Below are positions 52,702-60,918 of a stretch of 64,000 bases of DNA, one piece after another. The stretch comes from DAOUJI01 sp034422875 (GTDB lineage Bacteria > Chloroflexota > Dehalococcoidia > Lucifugimonadales > JAGWBF01). The notes beneath the pieces are model-generated. The model did no database searches, was not told where the DNA came from, and saw only the letters and a list, made by a program, of their open reading frames with translations. The stretch spans positions 1-64,000 of the forward strand of contig DAOUJI010000066.1 in assembly GCA_034422875.1 (NCBI GenBank), written 5' to 3'. A program made the position numbers and the translations under genes. Each line of letters starts with the position of its first letter. Position 1 is the stretch's first letter.

Positions 52702-53982
52702 CTAGAGCCATTCCAGCTCGGCCCTGCCGATGTGGACCGGATCTCCCGGCTTGACGCCCATGCCTTCCAAGGCGTCAGCGACCCCCAGGTCCCGCAACTG
52801 CTTCCAAAGCTGCACCATCACCCGCCAGTCGCGCAGGTCGGCCATGGGGAGCATGCGCTCCACCCTAGGGGCGGATACGTGGTAGGCTCCTCCACGCCGA
52901 GTGATGGTGAACGGGGGCGGTTCGTCGGGCTCCCTAGAAACCACCGGACTGATTCGCGGTCCGCTCTTGGGGAGTGCGCCCAGAGTTTCCACGACCTTTA
53001 GCATCAGCCCGTTGACGCCCTCTCCCGTGACGGCTGAGACCAGATGCACAGAGCCCGTGGCAGGCCCGCCTTTGCTCGCTGCGCTCAGCGTCTCGTCGAG
53101 GACGTCTGCCAGCTCTTGGACATCGGGAATATCCGCCTTGTTGACCACGACAATCTGAGGCTTCGACCCCAGGTCCTCATCGAACTCCCTCAGCTCGCGA
53201 TTAATCTGTTTCATGTCTCCCGCAGGATCGTCGGCGCTGCCGTCCACCAGATGGATCAAGAGCTTGGCCCTCTCGGCGTGCCTCAGGAAGTCATGCCCCA
53301 GCCCTAGTCCCTCGTGTGCGCCCTGTATCAGTCCTGGGACCTCCATCATCACGAAAGGTTCATAGCCAACGCCTAGATCAACCACTCCCAGAGCCGGCTC
53401 CGTCGTGGTGAACGGGTACGGCGCAACCTTGGGAGTCGCCCGCGAGCAGACGGACATAAGCGTGGACTTTCCCGCGTTGGGCTTGCCCACTATTCCCACG
53501 TCGGCCAGCAGCTTGAGTTCCAACAGAAGTTGGGCCCACTCTCCGTCCATTCCCTTCTCAGCCAGAAGAGGCTCCTGTTGAGTCGGGGTGGCAAACCGAG
53601 CGTTGCCCGAGCCTCCTCGACCCCCACGAGCGACGAGAAGCTCTTCATCCCCTTCAGACACCTCACCAATGGCGACTCTCTCCCCATCCCCCATCTTCCA
53701 AATCACGGTGCCGATTGGAGCCCTTACCTTCACATCTTCCCCATTAGCCCCTCGTCTGTTCTGTCCTCTGCCATGGACTCCGCGGGAACCCTTCCATCGA
53801 GAGTTGTACCTCAAGTGAAGCAAAGTGTTTATCGAGTCGTCCCCAACGATATAAACACTCCCGCCATGACCCCCGTCACCCCCGTCAGGACCTCCCCTGG
53901 GAACAAACTTCTCCCTACGGAAACTCACGCAGCCGTTGCCGCCGGATCCCCCAATTACGGTTATTTTAGCTAAATCAATCAT
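52702..53982 (-). CDS. obgE: GTPase ObgE/CgtA
   Basis: A ribosome-assembly and stress GTPase. The Gly-rich Obg domain (residues 1-160; GGSGGNGCVSFRREKFVPRGGPDGGDGGHGG pattern split here) is followed by the G domain: G1 GKPNAGKST (166-174), TTEPALGVVDLG, VMEVPGLIQGAHEG and VVNKADIPD. The C-terminal ~90 residues form the OCT domain. Length 426 aa is normal. First gene of obgE-nadD-pyrE. Confidence 0.96.
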   Translation of the reverse strand: MIDLAKITVIGGSGGNGCVSFRREKFVPRGGPDGGDGGHGGSVYIVGDDSINTLLHLRYNSRWKGSRGVHGRGQNRRGANGEDVKVRAPIGTVIWKMGDGERVAIGEVSEGDEELLVARGGRGGSGNARFATPTQQEPLLAEKGMDGEWAQLLLELKLLADVGIVGKPNAGKSTLMSVCSRATPKVAPYPFTTTEPALGVVDLGVGYEPFVMMEVPGLIQGAHEGLGLGHDFLRHAERAKLLIHLVDGSADDPAGDMKQINRELREFDEDLGSKPQIVVVNKADIPDVQELADVLDETLSAASKGGPATGSVHLVSAVTGEGVNGLMLKVVETLGALPKSGPRISPVVSREPDEPPPFTITRRGGAYHVSAPRVERMLPMADLRDWRVMVQLWKQLRDLGVADALEGMGVKPGDPVHIGRAELEWL

Positions 53983-54009
53983 TCTGGTTTCATGAGATGT
54001 CTAACAGTA

Positions 54010-54037
54010 GTGATAAGGGAGTGGGATATGTTGACAA
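54010..54037 (-). promoter_or_regulatory. Probable obgE promoter
   Basis: On the minus strand TTGTCA (54032-54037) precedes TATCAC (54010-54015) by 16 nt, about 30 nt upstream of the obgE start. The surrounding 53983-54198 is AT-rich and holds nothing else recognised. Confidence 0.4.
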
Positions 54038-54198
54038 ACGAATGTGTTAGCTTTGGAACTACTGTTGAATAGATGTGTGGAGACGTTGAAAACCATATAC
54101 AAAGACCAAGACTATTGTACATGTTCCGACGGCTCGGAAGGAATGGATAGGAGGCGGGTTGGAGTTTGGGTGGCTAATGAGGCGAGATAATGGAAGGT

Positions 54199-55557
54199 TC
54201 AGTTGGTGATCGGCGCTAAGAGGGCCTCTTTGATCGCTATGACATGGTTCTTTACCGAGGGGTCGGTGTCAAGGGAACGAGTGACTTTGGACAATGCGCT
54301 TATGACTGTGGAGTGGTTCCGGCCCCCCATGAGCCGCCCGATGTCGGTGTCGCTCATGGATAGCTCTTCGTGCATCAAATACATGGCAATCCGCCGAGGT
54401 TCTGTGACGCTTCGCTTGCGGCTGGCTCCCACCAGGTCATCCCGCCCCACCGAGAACCTAAGGCATACCTGCTCCAGGATAGTTTCCGGCCCCACCGCCG
54501 CTTGGCTGAAGCTGGGCAGCAAGTCTGCGATGGCCTGGGCGACCAGGTCCATGGTGATGGGCGAGTCATATACGTTGGCCATCGCTACGATGCGGTTGAG
54601 GCATCCCTCCAACTCTCTTATGTTGCGGTAGGGGTAATTAGCAGCGTGGTGGATAACGGCATCCTCCAATGAAACGGACATATGTCCTGCCTTGGTGCGC
54701 AGGATGGCCGCACGGGTTTCCATGTCGGGTGCGGATATGTCTGTCATGAGGCCCCACTCAAAGCGTGAGCGGAGCCGGTCTTCCAAGTCGGAGAATTCCC
54801 TCGGTGGACGGTCCGACGCCAGCACCACCTGCCCGGAGGAATTATGCAGGTCGTTGAAGGTATGGAAGAAGGCCTCCTGGGTCTGCTCCTTCCCGGCAAG
54901 GAACTGCACGTCGTCTACTAGCAGCACGTCGACGCTCCGGTACTTGGCGCGGAAGTCCTCGGTGGTCCTGGAGCGTATGGCGGTGATGAACTCGCTGGTG
55001 AACTGCTCTGCGGTCACATAGAGGATGCGGTCTCCCCGCTCAATGGACGTGTGGCCGATGGCCTGCAGAAGGTGAGTCTTGCCCAACCCTGCGGGAGAGT
55101 GTATGAACAGGGGCTGGTACGCGTTCTCCGGCGTCTCCGCGACCGCCTTTGCGGCCGAGTAGGGGAGTCTGTTGGAGGGGCCCACGACGAACCTTGGGAA
55201 GGTGTAATGGCGATGCAGCCCCGACCAAGACGACTGGCCCTGGCGTCGACTGTTGGCCGCGCCGGAGGGCGTCGGGTCCAGAGGGGACCGGGCGGTGTCC
55301 AGGACCGGGGTGGACCTGAATTCCACGTCCAGGGCGCCGTCCACGACCCGTTGGACAGTCTCACGGATGGTGGGGTACATTCGACGTTCGAGCCATTCTA
55401 TGGAGAAGGGAGTGTTCACTCCTACAAGCAAAACGCCCCGGTCGATGGAGAGGCCGCGTGTGTCCTTGAGCCATGTGTCGAACACATGCCTGTCCACGCG
55501 AACTTGCAGCTCGCCGAGCGCGGCTTTCCATCCATTTATTGCTCTGATGTCGGTCAT
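54199..55557 (-). CDS. dnaA: Chromosomal replication initiator DnaA
   Basis: AAA+ initiator that melts oriC. The ATG at 55557 gives 452 aa, beginning MTDIRAINGWKAALGEL, the domain I fold. Walker A PAGLGKTHLL is at 155-164 and Walker B LLVDDVQFL at about 212-220. The C-terminal DNA-binding helix-turn-helix is TDIGRLMGGRNHSTVISAL. The start lacks a clear SD; a longer frame reaching 55704 reads into AT-rich promoter sequence. It is not flanked by dnaN or recF; gyrB is about 3 kb away. Confidence 0.95.
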   Translation of the reverse strand: MTDIRAINGWKAALGELQVRVDRHVFDTWLKDTRGLSIDRGVLLVGVNTPFSIEWLERRMYPTIRETVQRVVDGALDVEFRSTPVLDTARSPLDPTPSGAANSRRQGQSSWSGLHRHYTFPRFVVGPSNRLPYSAAKAVAETPENAYQPLFIHSPAGLGKTHLLQAIGHTSIERGDRILYVTAEQFTSEFITAIRSRTTEDFRAKYRSVDVLLVDDVQFLAGKEQTQEAFFHTFNDLHNSSGQVVLASDRPPREFSDLEDRLRSRFEWGLMTDISAPDMETRAAILRTKAGHMSVSLEDAVIHHAANYPYRNIRELEGCLNRIVAMANVYDSPITMDLVAQAIADLLPSFSQAAVGPETILEQVCLRFSVGRDDLVGASRKRSVTEPRRIAMYLMHEELSMSDTDIGRLMGGRNHSTVISALSKVTRSLDTDPSVKNHVIAIKEALLAPITN

Positions 55558-55689
55558 AAGAGAGGCCGGGGGCGTTATGTAAATCAGGATAAGGGCGTTA
55601 AACAAAGGGTTGTCAAGGCAGTAATCACGGAAAAGTTGGGCCACGCCAAAATTGGCGTCGAACATAGTATAATTCTGAGATAGAATATA

Positions 55690-55695
55690 ATTATA
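55690..55695 (-). promoter_or_regulatory. dnaA -10 box
   Basis: Perfect TATAAT on the minus strand, about 130 nt before the dnaA ATG, in an AT-rich tract (55670-55710). The -35 is weak. No DnaA boxes (TTATCCACA) seen nearby. Confidence 0.4.
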
Positions 55696-55747
55696 GTTTA
55701 GCACATATAAGCTGATTCGGCGGTTTCCGTAACCCTGGCTCCCTGGA

Positions 55748-55753
55748 TATAAT
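55748..55753 (+). promoter_or_regulatory. fmt -10 box
   Basis: Perfect TATAAT (GGATATAATC) about 47 nt before the fmt start, in the intergenic region divergent from dnaA. The -35 is poor. Confidence 0.4.
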
Positions 55754-55799
55754 CAAACGTGGCATATCGCCCATTCGGAGCCCGTTCTGGAATTCGACA

Positions 55800-56774
55800 A
55801 TGACAACCCATGACGCTTTACAGAAAGTCGTAACAGGCGTAAGAGCAGTGTTTATGGGCACTCCCGCCTTTGCCGTCCCAGCGTTGGATACGTTGGTCGA
55901 GACGGGGTGTACGGTTCCAGCAGTCTACACCCAGCCCGACCGCCCCAAAGGCCGGTCAAAAACCCCGGTCCCAAGCCCGGTCAAGGTCAGGGCTATGGAG
56001 TTGGGCCTCGACGTATGCCAGCCGGAATCCCTCCGAGGCTCCGCTCCTGCGGAGGAGATCAGGGTCTTGGGGCCGGACGTCATCGTGGTCGCGGCCTACG
56101 GCAAGTTTCTCCCCGCCGACGTCTTGTCCATACCTCCTCACGGCTGCCTCAACATACACCCGTCGCTGTTGCCTCAGTACAGGGGACCGTCACCAGTTGC
56201 TTCGGCTATCGTGGATGGCCTCAGGGAGACCGGCGTGTCCCTGATGCTGCTGGACGAAGGAATGGACACGGGGCCCGTAATTGCTTCCGAAGGGTATCCA
56301 ATAGGGCCCCGGGATGCCGCAGACGGTCTGACGTTTCGTCTATTCGAGACGGGCGCCCGCATGTTGCGGGAACGACTGCCGGAGTGGATGGAAGGGCGCA
56401 TTGAAGCCGTTCCCCAGGAGGAGGCCGCAGCGACGACTACCAGGCTGCTCAAGAGGGAAGACGGAAACGCGGACTGGAACTCCACGGCAATTGAGTTGGA
56501 CCGGAAGCTGCGGGCGTTCACTCCCTGGCCCGGCCTTTACACCCAGTGGCTGGGCAAGACCTTGAAGATCATCGCCGCCCAGCCAACGGACTCTCACGGC
56601 GCCAGCCCTCCCGGGCGGGTTATTGATCTAGGGGGTGAAGCGTCCCTCGGTGTGGTCACTGGCGGCGGAACGCTGGGCCTAGAGGCGCTGCAACTGGAAG
56701 GAAGACGAGTGCAGTCGGCAAGGGAGTTCTTGGCTGGCTACCCTGAGTTTCCGGGGTCAATGCTGCCGAGCTAG
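55800..56774 (+). CDS. fmt: Methionyl-tRNA formyltransferase
   Basis: Formylates the initiator tRNA using 10-formyl-THF. RAVFMGTPAFAVPALDTLVETG at the N-terminus, then VYTQPDRPKGRSK, the hydrolase/transferase motif LNIHPSLLPQYRGPSPV and DEGMDTGPVI. The C-terminal half includes NWNS-like DGNADWNSTAIELDRKLRAFTPWPGLYT. Length 324 aa is normal. Confidence 0.96.
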   Translation: MTTHDALQKVVTGVRAVFMGTPAFAVPALDTLVETGCTVPAVYTQPDRPKGRSKTPVPSPVKVRAMELGLDVCQPESLRGSAPAEEIRVLGPDVIVVAAYGKFLPADVLSIPPHGCLNIHPSLLPQYRGPSPVASAIVDGLRETGVSLMLLDEGMDTGPVIASEGYPIGPRDAADGLTFRLFETGARMLRERLPEWMEGRIEAVPQEEAAATTTRLLKREDGNADWNSTAIELDRKLRAFTPWPGLYTQWLGKTLKIIAAQPTDSHGASPPGRVIDLGGEASLGVVTGGGTLGLEALQLEGRRVQSAREFLAGYPEFPGSMLPS

Positions 56775-56796
56775 GCTGGGCGCCTGACCTGTCCCC

Positions 56797-57543
56797 TCAG
56801 AAAAACTCCACCGGGTAGACAACCTGGATGACGTGAGCATCCTGGAGTTCGGAGAGCTTGCTGCCCCCGTCCGAGGTGTCCTGGACGCCCACGCCCACGA
56901 AGTAGGCGCACAAGTCAGCCAGGAGGTGGCAATGAGAAGACTGTCCGGAGAACAACACGTTGTCGGCCACCGAACCTGTGGGCAGGTCTAGAGATGTCCG
57001 AACGAGTTCGTCCACGGAGCTGGACTGGGCGGACATCGAGGCGTCCGCGACAATGACGGCCCGCTCTTTGACCTCGATGGGCGCCGCGTCGTGGGGGTTG
57101 ACGGTCGGGGGCGCCTGCTCCACGTTGATCTCGTCCATAAGCAGGTCGAGGCTGTAGACGACCCGGGAGAAGGAGGCATGCCAGGGTTCGCTCCAGACGT
57201 CACCCACGGTGAAGTTCTCCGAGTTGACGTAGGCCGCAATCACCGGCGTTTGCCTGCGGGTCATGATATTGAGGAGACTTTCGACCAGTCTCTCGCGGCG
57301 TTCCTCAGGCCAGGACGTGAAAGGCCCGATTCCGAGGATCAAGTCGGCTGCAGACACGCTGGCGGGAGCGTCGGAGGACCCCGGCAGGGCGCCAAAGAAG
57401 CCGTGCCAGATCACGTCGAAATGGGCTTTGATGCTTTGGAGGGACTCCTCATGCACCATGAGGCCCGTGGTGACGTGCAACGGGGGATGGGGACTTGACG
57501 GGTCGCCTGGAGCTCCGGACTGGCCGAAGTAGACCAGGTACAC
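56797..57543 (-). CDS. Degenerate DUF3800-like protein
   Basis: A 248-aa protein matching DUF3800 in layout: MYLVYFGQSGAPGDPSS at the start is where active members have MYLLYLDESGNPGDPSS. The Asp and Glu of DESG are replaced by Gly and Gln. The C-terminal LLADLCAYF corresponds to the QIADYCAWA motif. The GTG start abuts the rplY stop directly, so translation is probably coupled. Possibly catalytically dead (inference). Confidence 0.6.
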   Translation of the reverse strand: MYLVYFGQSGAPGDPSSPHPPLHVTTGLMVHEESLQSIKAHFDVIWHGFFGALPGSSDAPASVSAADLILGIGPFTSWPEERRERLVESLLNIMTRRQTPVIAAYVNSENFTVGDVWSEPWHASFSRVVYSLDLLMDEINVEQAPPTVNPHDAAPIEVKERAVIVADASMSAQSSSVDELVRTSLDLPTGSVADNVLFSGQSSHCHLLADLCAYFVGVGVQDTSDGGSKLSELQDAHVIQVVYPVEFF

Positions 57544-58194
57544 CTAGGAGCTCTCTTCTTCTGGGCTGTCGTCGGCTCCCGTTTCCCCGGAAGGAGCCTC
57601 TGCCTGTGGAGTTGCGGGAGCATCGGTCGGGGCCCTTCCCGCTTCAACGCGGGCCACCATCTCTTCGGGGTCGGTGAGCAGAGTCACGCCGTTGGGTATG
57701 GGCAGGTCTCCAGCGCGGAGAACAGAGTCGGGCTCGTCCAACACCGTAGCGTCCACAAGGATTTCCCTCGGCATGTCCAGAGGCAGGGCCTCCACGGTGA
57801 CGTGCCGGAGCATTTGGACCACTGTGCCGAAAGCTGAGCGCGCTCCAGCCGACTCGCCTTCCAGGACCACGGGCGCCTCTGCCGATATCCGCTCCGTGGC
57901 TTCTGTCCTGAGGAAGTCGACGTGTATAAGGTCGCCCCGCACCGGGTCCCACTGGATTTCTCTTGCAAAGGCCAAATGTTCGCCGGACTCGCCGTCCACG
58001 GTTATGGAGACCGGTGTGGTGGCGCCGGCCAGGGCCAGCGCCTTTATCAGGTCGGCGCTGGTGATTTGAAGGTTTTTCGGGTCGATGCCCGGGCCGTAGA
58101 GGTGCACGGGTGTCAGCCCGGACCTTCTCAAGGCCCTGTTCTTCTTTCCAAAAGACGACCTGGGTTGGAGGTTGAGGGAAATCCGGTCTGGCAC
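57544..58194 (-). CDS. rplY: 50S ribosomal protein L25/Ctc type
   Basis: A 216-aa Ctc-type L25 that binds 5S rRNA. RRSGLTPVHLYGPGIDPKNLQ and EIQWDPVRGDLIHVDF define the L25 N-domain. VVLEGESAGAR with ALPLDMPREILVDAT mark the beta-rich C-terminal TL5 domain. The tail is Ala/Glu/Ser-rich. The gene lies directly before the DUF3800-like gene. Confidence 0.92.
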   Translation of the reverse strand: MPDRISLNLQPRSSFGKKNRALRRSGLTPVHLYGPGIDPKNLQITSADLIKALALAGATTPVSITVDGESGEHLAFAREIQWDPVRGDLIHVDFLRTEATERISAEAPVVLEGESAGARSAFGTVVQMLRHVTVEALPLDMPREILVDATVLDEPDSVLRAGDLPIPNGVTLLTDPEEMVARVEAGRAPTDAPATPQAEAPSGETGADDSPEEESS

Positions 58195-58452
58195 GGGAGC
58201 TCCTTTGCAGGGTGGGCGGTTGGTTGCCCCTATGATACCACTCGTGCGCCTGGAATGGAACGTCCCGACCGTCCTTGTATGTCCGGGGTCCGTGCGAACG
58301 GGGCGGCATCCTTAGGACCAGTCCAAGCTAATTTGAAAGCGGCCTGAAGCTGCGCTATTATTAGGCAAGGCCGTCTGCGCCTGAGACATCGCCGTAGCGC
58401 ATGGGATGGAGACGGCGCAGCTTAATTGCCGTAACTGGAAAGAGAGGGGGCC

Positions 58453-59310
58453 ATGACTCAGCAGCCCGTTACACTGACGCCTGACCAGATAAATCGGTAC
58501 AGCAGGCACATCATTATGGGGCCGGTGGGAAGCGCCGGACAGCGAAAGTTGCTGGGCTCAAAAGTGTTGATCGTAGGCGCCGGAGGCCTCGGTTCTCCCG
58601 TGGCAGTCTATCTCTCGTTGGCGGGCGTGGGCACGTTGGGAATCGTGGACTTCGACACGGTGGACGTGTCTAACCTCCAGCGCCAGATACTCCACCAGAA
58701 CGACGACGTGGGCCGACCCAAGACCCTTTCCGCGAAGGAGACCATCAACGCTTACAACCCCGACACCAACGTTGTCATTCACGACGCCTGGCTCACCTCC
58801 GAAAACGCCATGGAAATCATCTCCCAATATGACCTGGTGGTAAGCGGCGCCGACAACTTCCCCGCCCGGTATCTCATCAACGACGCCTGCTACCTCGCCG
58901 GAAAGCCCCTGGTCGACGGAAGCATCCTCATATTTGATGGCCAGGCCACGGTATACCAGCCTGGACACGGCTGCTACCGCTGCCTGTTCCCGTCGCCTCC
59001 TCCACCGGGCATGGTCCCCAACTGCGCGGAGGCCGGCGTTCTGGGCGCTCTGACAGGTCTGGTCGGGAGCATACAGGCGGTGGAGACTCTGAAGCTGATC
59101 ATGGGCATTGGAGAGAGCCTTTCGTCCAGGCTCCTGCTGATCGACGCCCTGAGCATGGACTTCAGGGAGGTCAAGATAAAGAGGAACGGCAATTGCCCGT
59201 TGTGCGGCGACAACCCCACTGTGACCGAGCTCATCGACTACGAGGTGTTCTGCGGCGTGACCCCTCATCCCGAAGTAAACGAAGCGGCCGGAGTCGCCAG
59301 CCCAAACTAG
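58453..59310 (+). CDS. MoeB/ThiF/HesA-type adenylyltransferase
   Basis: Activates the C-terminal Gly-Gly of a ubiquitin-like sulfur carrier by adenylation. RYSRHIIMGPVGSAGQRKL at the N-terminus; ATP site VLIVGAGGLGSPVAVYLS; NLQRQILH; ADNFPARYLINDAC. Zinc Cys pairs are CYRC and CPLC. Length 285 aa lacks the rhodanese domain. SD GAGAGGGGG. The cysteine synthase gene follows 6 nt later, suggesting thiocarboxylate-dependent cysteine synthesis. Confidence 0.92.
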   Translation: MTQQPVTLTPDQINRYSRHIIMGPVGSAGQRKLLGSKVLIVGAGGLGSPVAVYLSLAGVGTLGIVDFDTVDVSNLQRQILHQNDDVGRPKTLSAKETINAYNPDTNVVIHDAWLTSENAMEIISQYDLVVSGADNFPARYLINDACYLAGKPLVDGSILIFDGQATVYQPGHGCYRCLFPSPPPPGMVPNCAEAGVLGALTGLVGSIQAVETLKLIMGIGESLSSRLLLIDALSMDFREVKIKRNGNCPLCGDNPTVTELIDYEVFCGVTPHPEVNEAAGVASPN

Positions 59311-59316
59311 CTGCCA

Positions 59317-60276
59317 ATGGCTGCAACGCATAAAGTCGTCAACGCAAGCACGGTCCTGGACCTTATCGGCAACACACCCTTGGTGGAGCTTAACCACATG
59401 GAGCTCAAACCCGGGGTGCGGGTCTTCGCCAAACTGGAGGGACAGAACCCCACCGGCAGCCTTAAGGACCGCATCGCCAAGTACATGATCGACAAGGCCG
59501 AGCGGGACGGACTCCTGACTCCCGAAAAGAGGATACTGGAGCCCACCAGCGGCAACACTGGCATTTCTCTGGCCTTCGTGGCCAGCCTCAAGGGATACAA
59601 GGTCACTGTAGTCATGCCGGAGAACGTGAGCCATGAACGCTCGGAACTGCTCTGGGCCTTCGGCGCCGACATCATTTACTCCGATGGAACGAGAGGCACC
59701 AACGGCTCAATCGAAGTGGCCCAAGAGATAATCGAGAAACAGGGCGACGAGTATGTGATGCTGTACCAGTACGGCAACGAGGCCAATCCGGGCGCTCATT
59801 ACGAGACCACCGGCGCGGAGATTGCCCGCGACCTGCCGGACGTGGACATGTTCGTCGCTGGCCTCGGCACTGGTGGCACCCTGATGGGCACCGGTCGCCG
59901 CCTCCGTGAGCACAACCCCGACGTGAAAATCGTCGCAGTGGCGCCGGAGCCTGGGGACTACATTCAGGCCCTGCGAGACCTGGACGAGGGTTTCATACCG
60001 CCGATACTGGACATTTCCATGCTGGACTCCAGGATTATGGTGTCCAGCGCTGACTCCTTCCGCATGGCCAAGGAGCTTCTGAACCGTGAGGGGATATTCG
60101 CTGGAATATCCTCAGGAGCAGTGGTTTTTGGCGCAATGAAGGCCGCACAACGGCTGGACCAGGGGAACATAGTGTGCCTGCTGGCCGATGGGGGCTGGAA
60201 GTACCTGAGCTCCCATCTCTGGACCACGGACTACGGCGACATGGACGAGGACACCACCGGCAAAATCTGGTGGTGA
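59317..60276 (+). CDS. Cysteine synthase (CysM/CysK family)
   Basis: A PLP enzyme of the beta-substitution type. GNTPLVELNHMELKPG, LEGQNPTGSLKDRIAKYM (PLP Lys in GSLKDR), EPTSGNTGISLAFVA, and GLGTGGTLMGTGR (phosphate loop). Length 319 aa. Paired with a MoeB-type activator, as in the actinobacterial CysO/CysM route that uses a thiocarboxylated carrier with O-phosphoserine. The carrier and Mec hydrolase are not here. Confidence 0.93.
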   Translation: MAATHKVVNASTVLDLIGNTPLVELNHMELKPGVRVFAKLEGQNPTGSLKDRIAKYMIDKAERDGLLTPEKRILEPTSGNTGISLAFVASLKGYKVTVVMPENVSHERSELLWAFGADIIYSDGTRGTNGSIEVAQEIIEKQGDEYVMLYQYGNEANPGAHYETTGAEIARDLPDVDMFVAGLGTGGTLMGTGRRLREHNPDVKIVAVAPEPGDYIQALRDLDEGFIPPILDISMLDSRIMVSSADSFRMAKELLNREGIFAGISSGAVVFGAMKAAQRLDQGNIVCLLADGGWKYLSSHLWTTDYGDMDEDTTGKIWW

Positions 60277-60375
60277 CCTTCGCTCATCGTCTCAGCCTTT
60301 GTCGGCGTCGTTAGAGCGGAAGCGAACTAGCGGCGCTCACAGCGGCATTCCATCGGGAAATAGGAGGGAGTGACG

Positions 60376-60777
60376 ATGCCAAGAATGTTTTCCGTTTTCT
60401 TCTGCTTCCTTGCGCTAATCTTAATCTGGTCGATGGCCTGCGGAGGGTCCAATGGGCCCCTTGGTGAATCTGAATCCGAATCCGACCGAACTTACCCCTC
60501 CATCGGGTCAAGTTCTTCGGAAGAGGACGACGAAATCATGGAAAGGCTTGACGTCCTCACGGAGCGGGAAGCCGAAGTCGAGGACGGTCTCTGCAATCAC
60601 GAAGAGATAGATGAAATTTGGGAAGGATTCGGCGGTTGGCAGGAAGACAGATATGGCAGTAGCCTTTCTTCTGAGGACGACTTTCTGGAACTGAGCGACA
60701 GAGAGAAGAAGATATTCCTCGATAGATATGGGTACCTCCTGGACGACCTGGAGAACGCCGGCAGGAAAGTTTGCTGA
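60376..60777 (+). CDS. Small lipoprotein, unknown function
   Basis: A 133-aa protein starting MPRMFSVFFCFLALILIWSM and then the lipobox Cys22-Gly-Gly. The mature part is very acidic (Glu/Ser-rich) with a low-complexity SESESD stretch and three further Cys. ATG chosen at 60376 because AGGAGG is 8 nt upstream. No family recognised; it precedes the LRR lipoprotein and may share its transcript. Confidence 0.7.
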   Translation: MPRMFSVFFCFLALILIWSMACGGSNGPLGESESESDRTYPSIGSSSSEEDDEIMERLDVLTEREAEVEDGLCNHEEIDEIWEGFGGWQEDRYGSSLSSEDDFLELSDREKKIFLDRYGYLLDDLENAGRKVC

Positions 60778-60918
60778 TAGAACTCGATCCAGGCAGTTGC
60801 GGTCTTAACCTATGTGCGAGACGTTAAAACGCTGCTGACTTGACATCGAGGCGGCGCTGCCAAGATATGCCCGAAAATTGGCAGGTCTTAACGCGTTGGA
60901 GAAGGGGTGGATCGGGAA

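Noticed and set aside
58558..59634. 358-codon minus-strand ORF
   Set aside because: Antisense to the MoeB-type and cysteine synthase genes.
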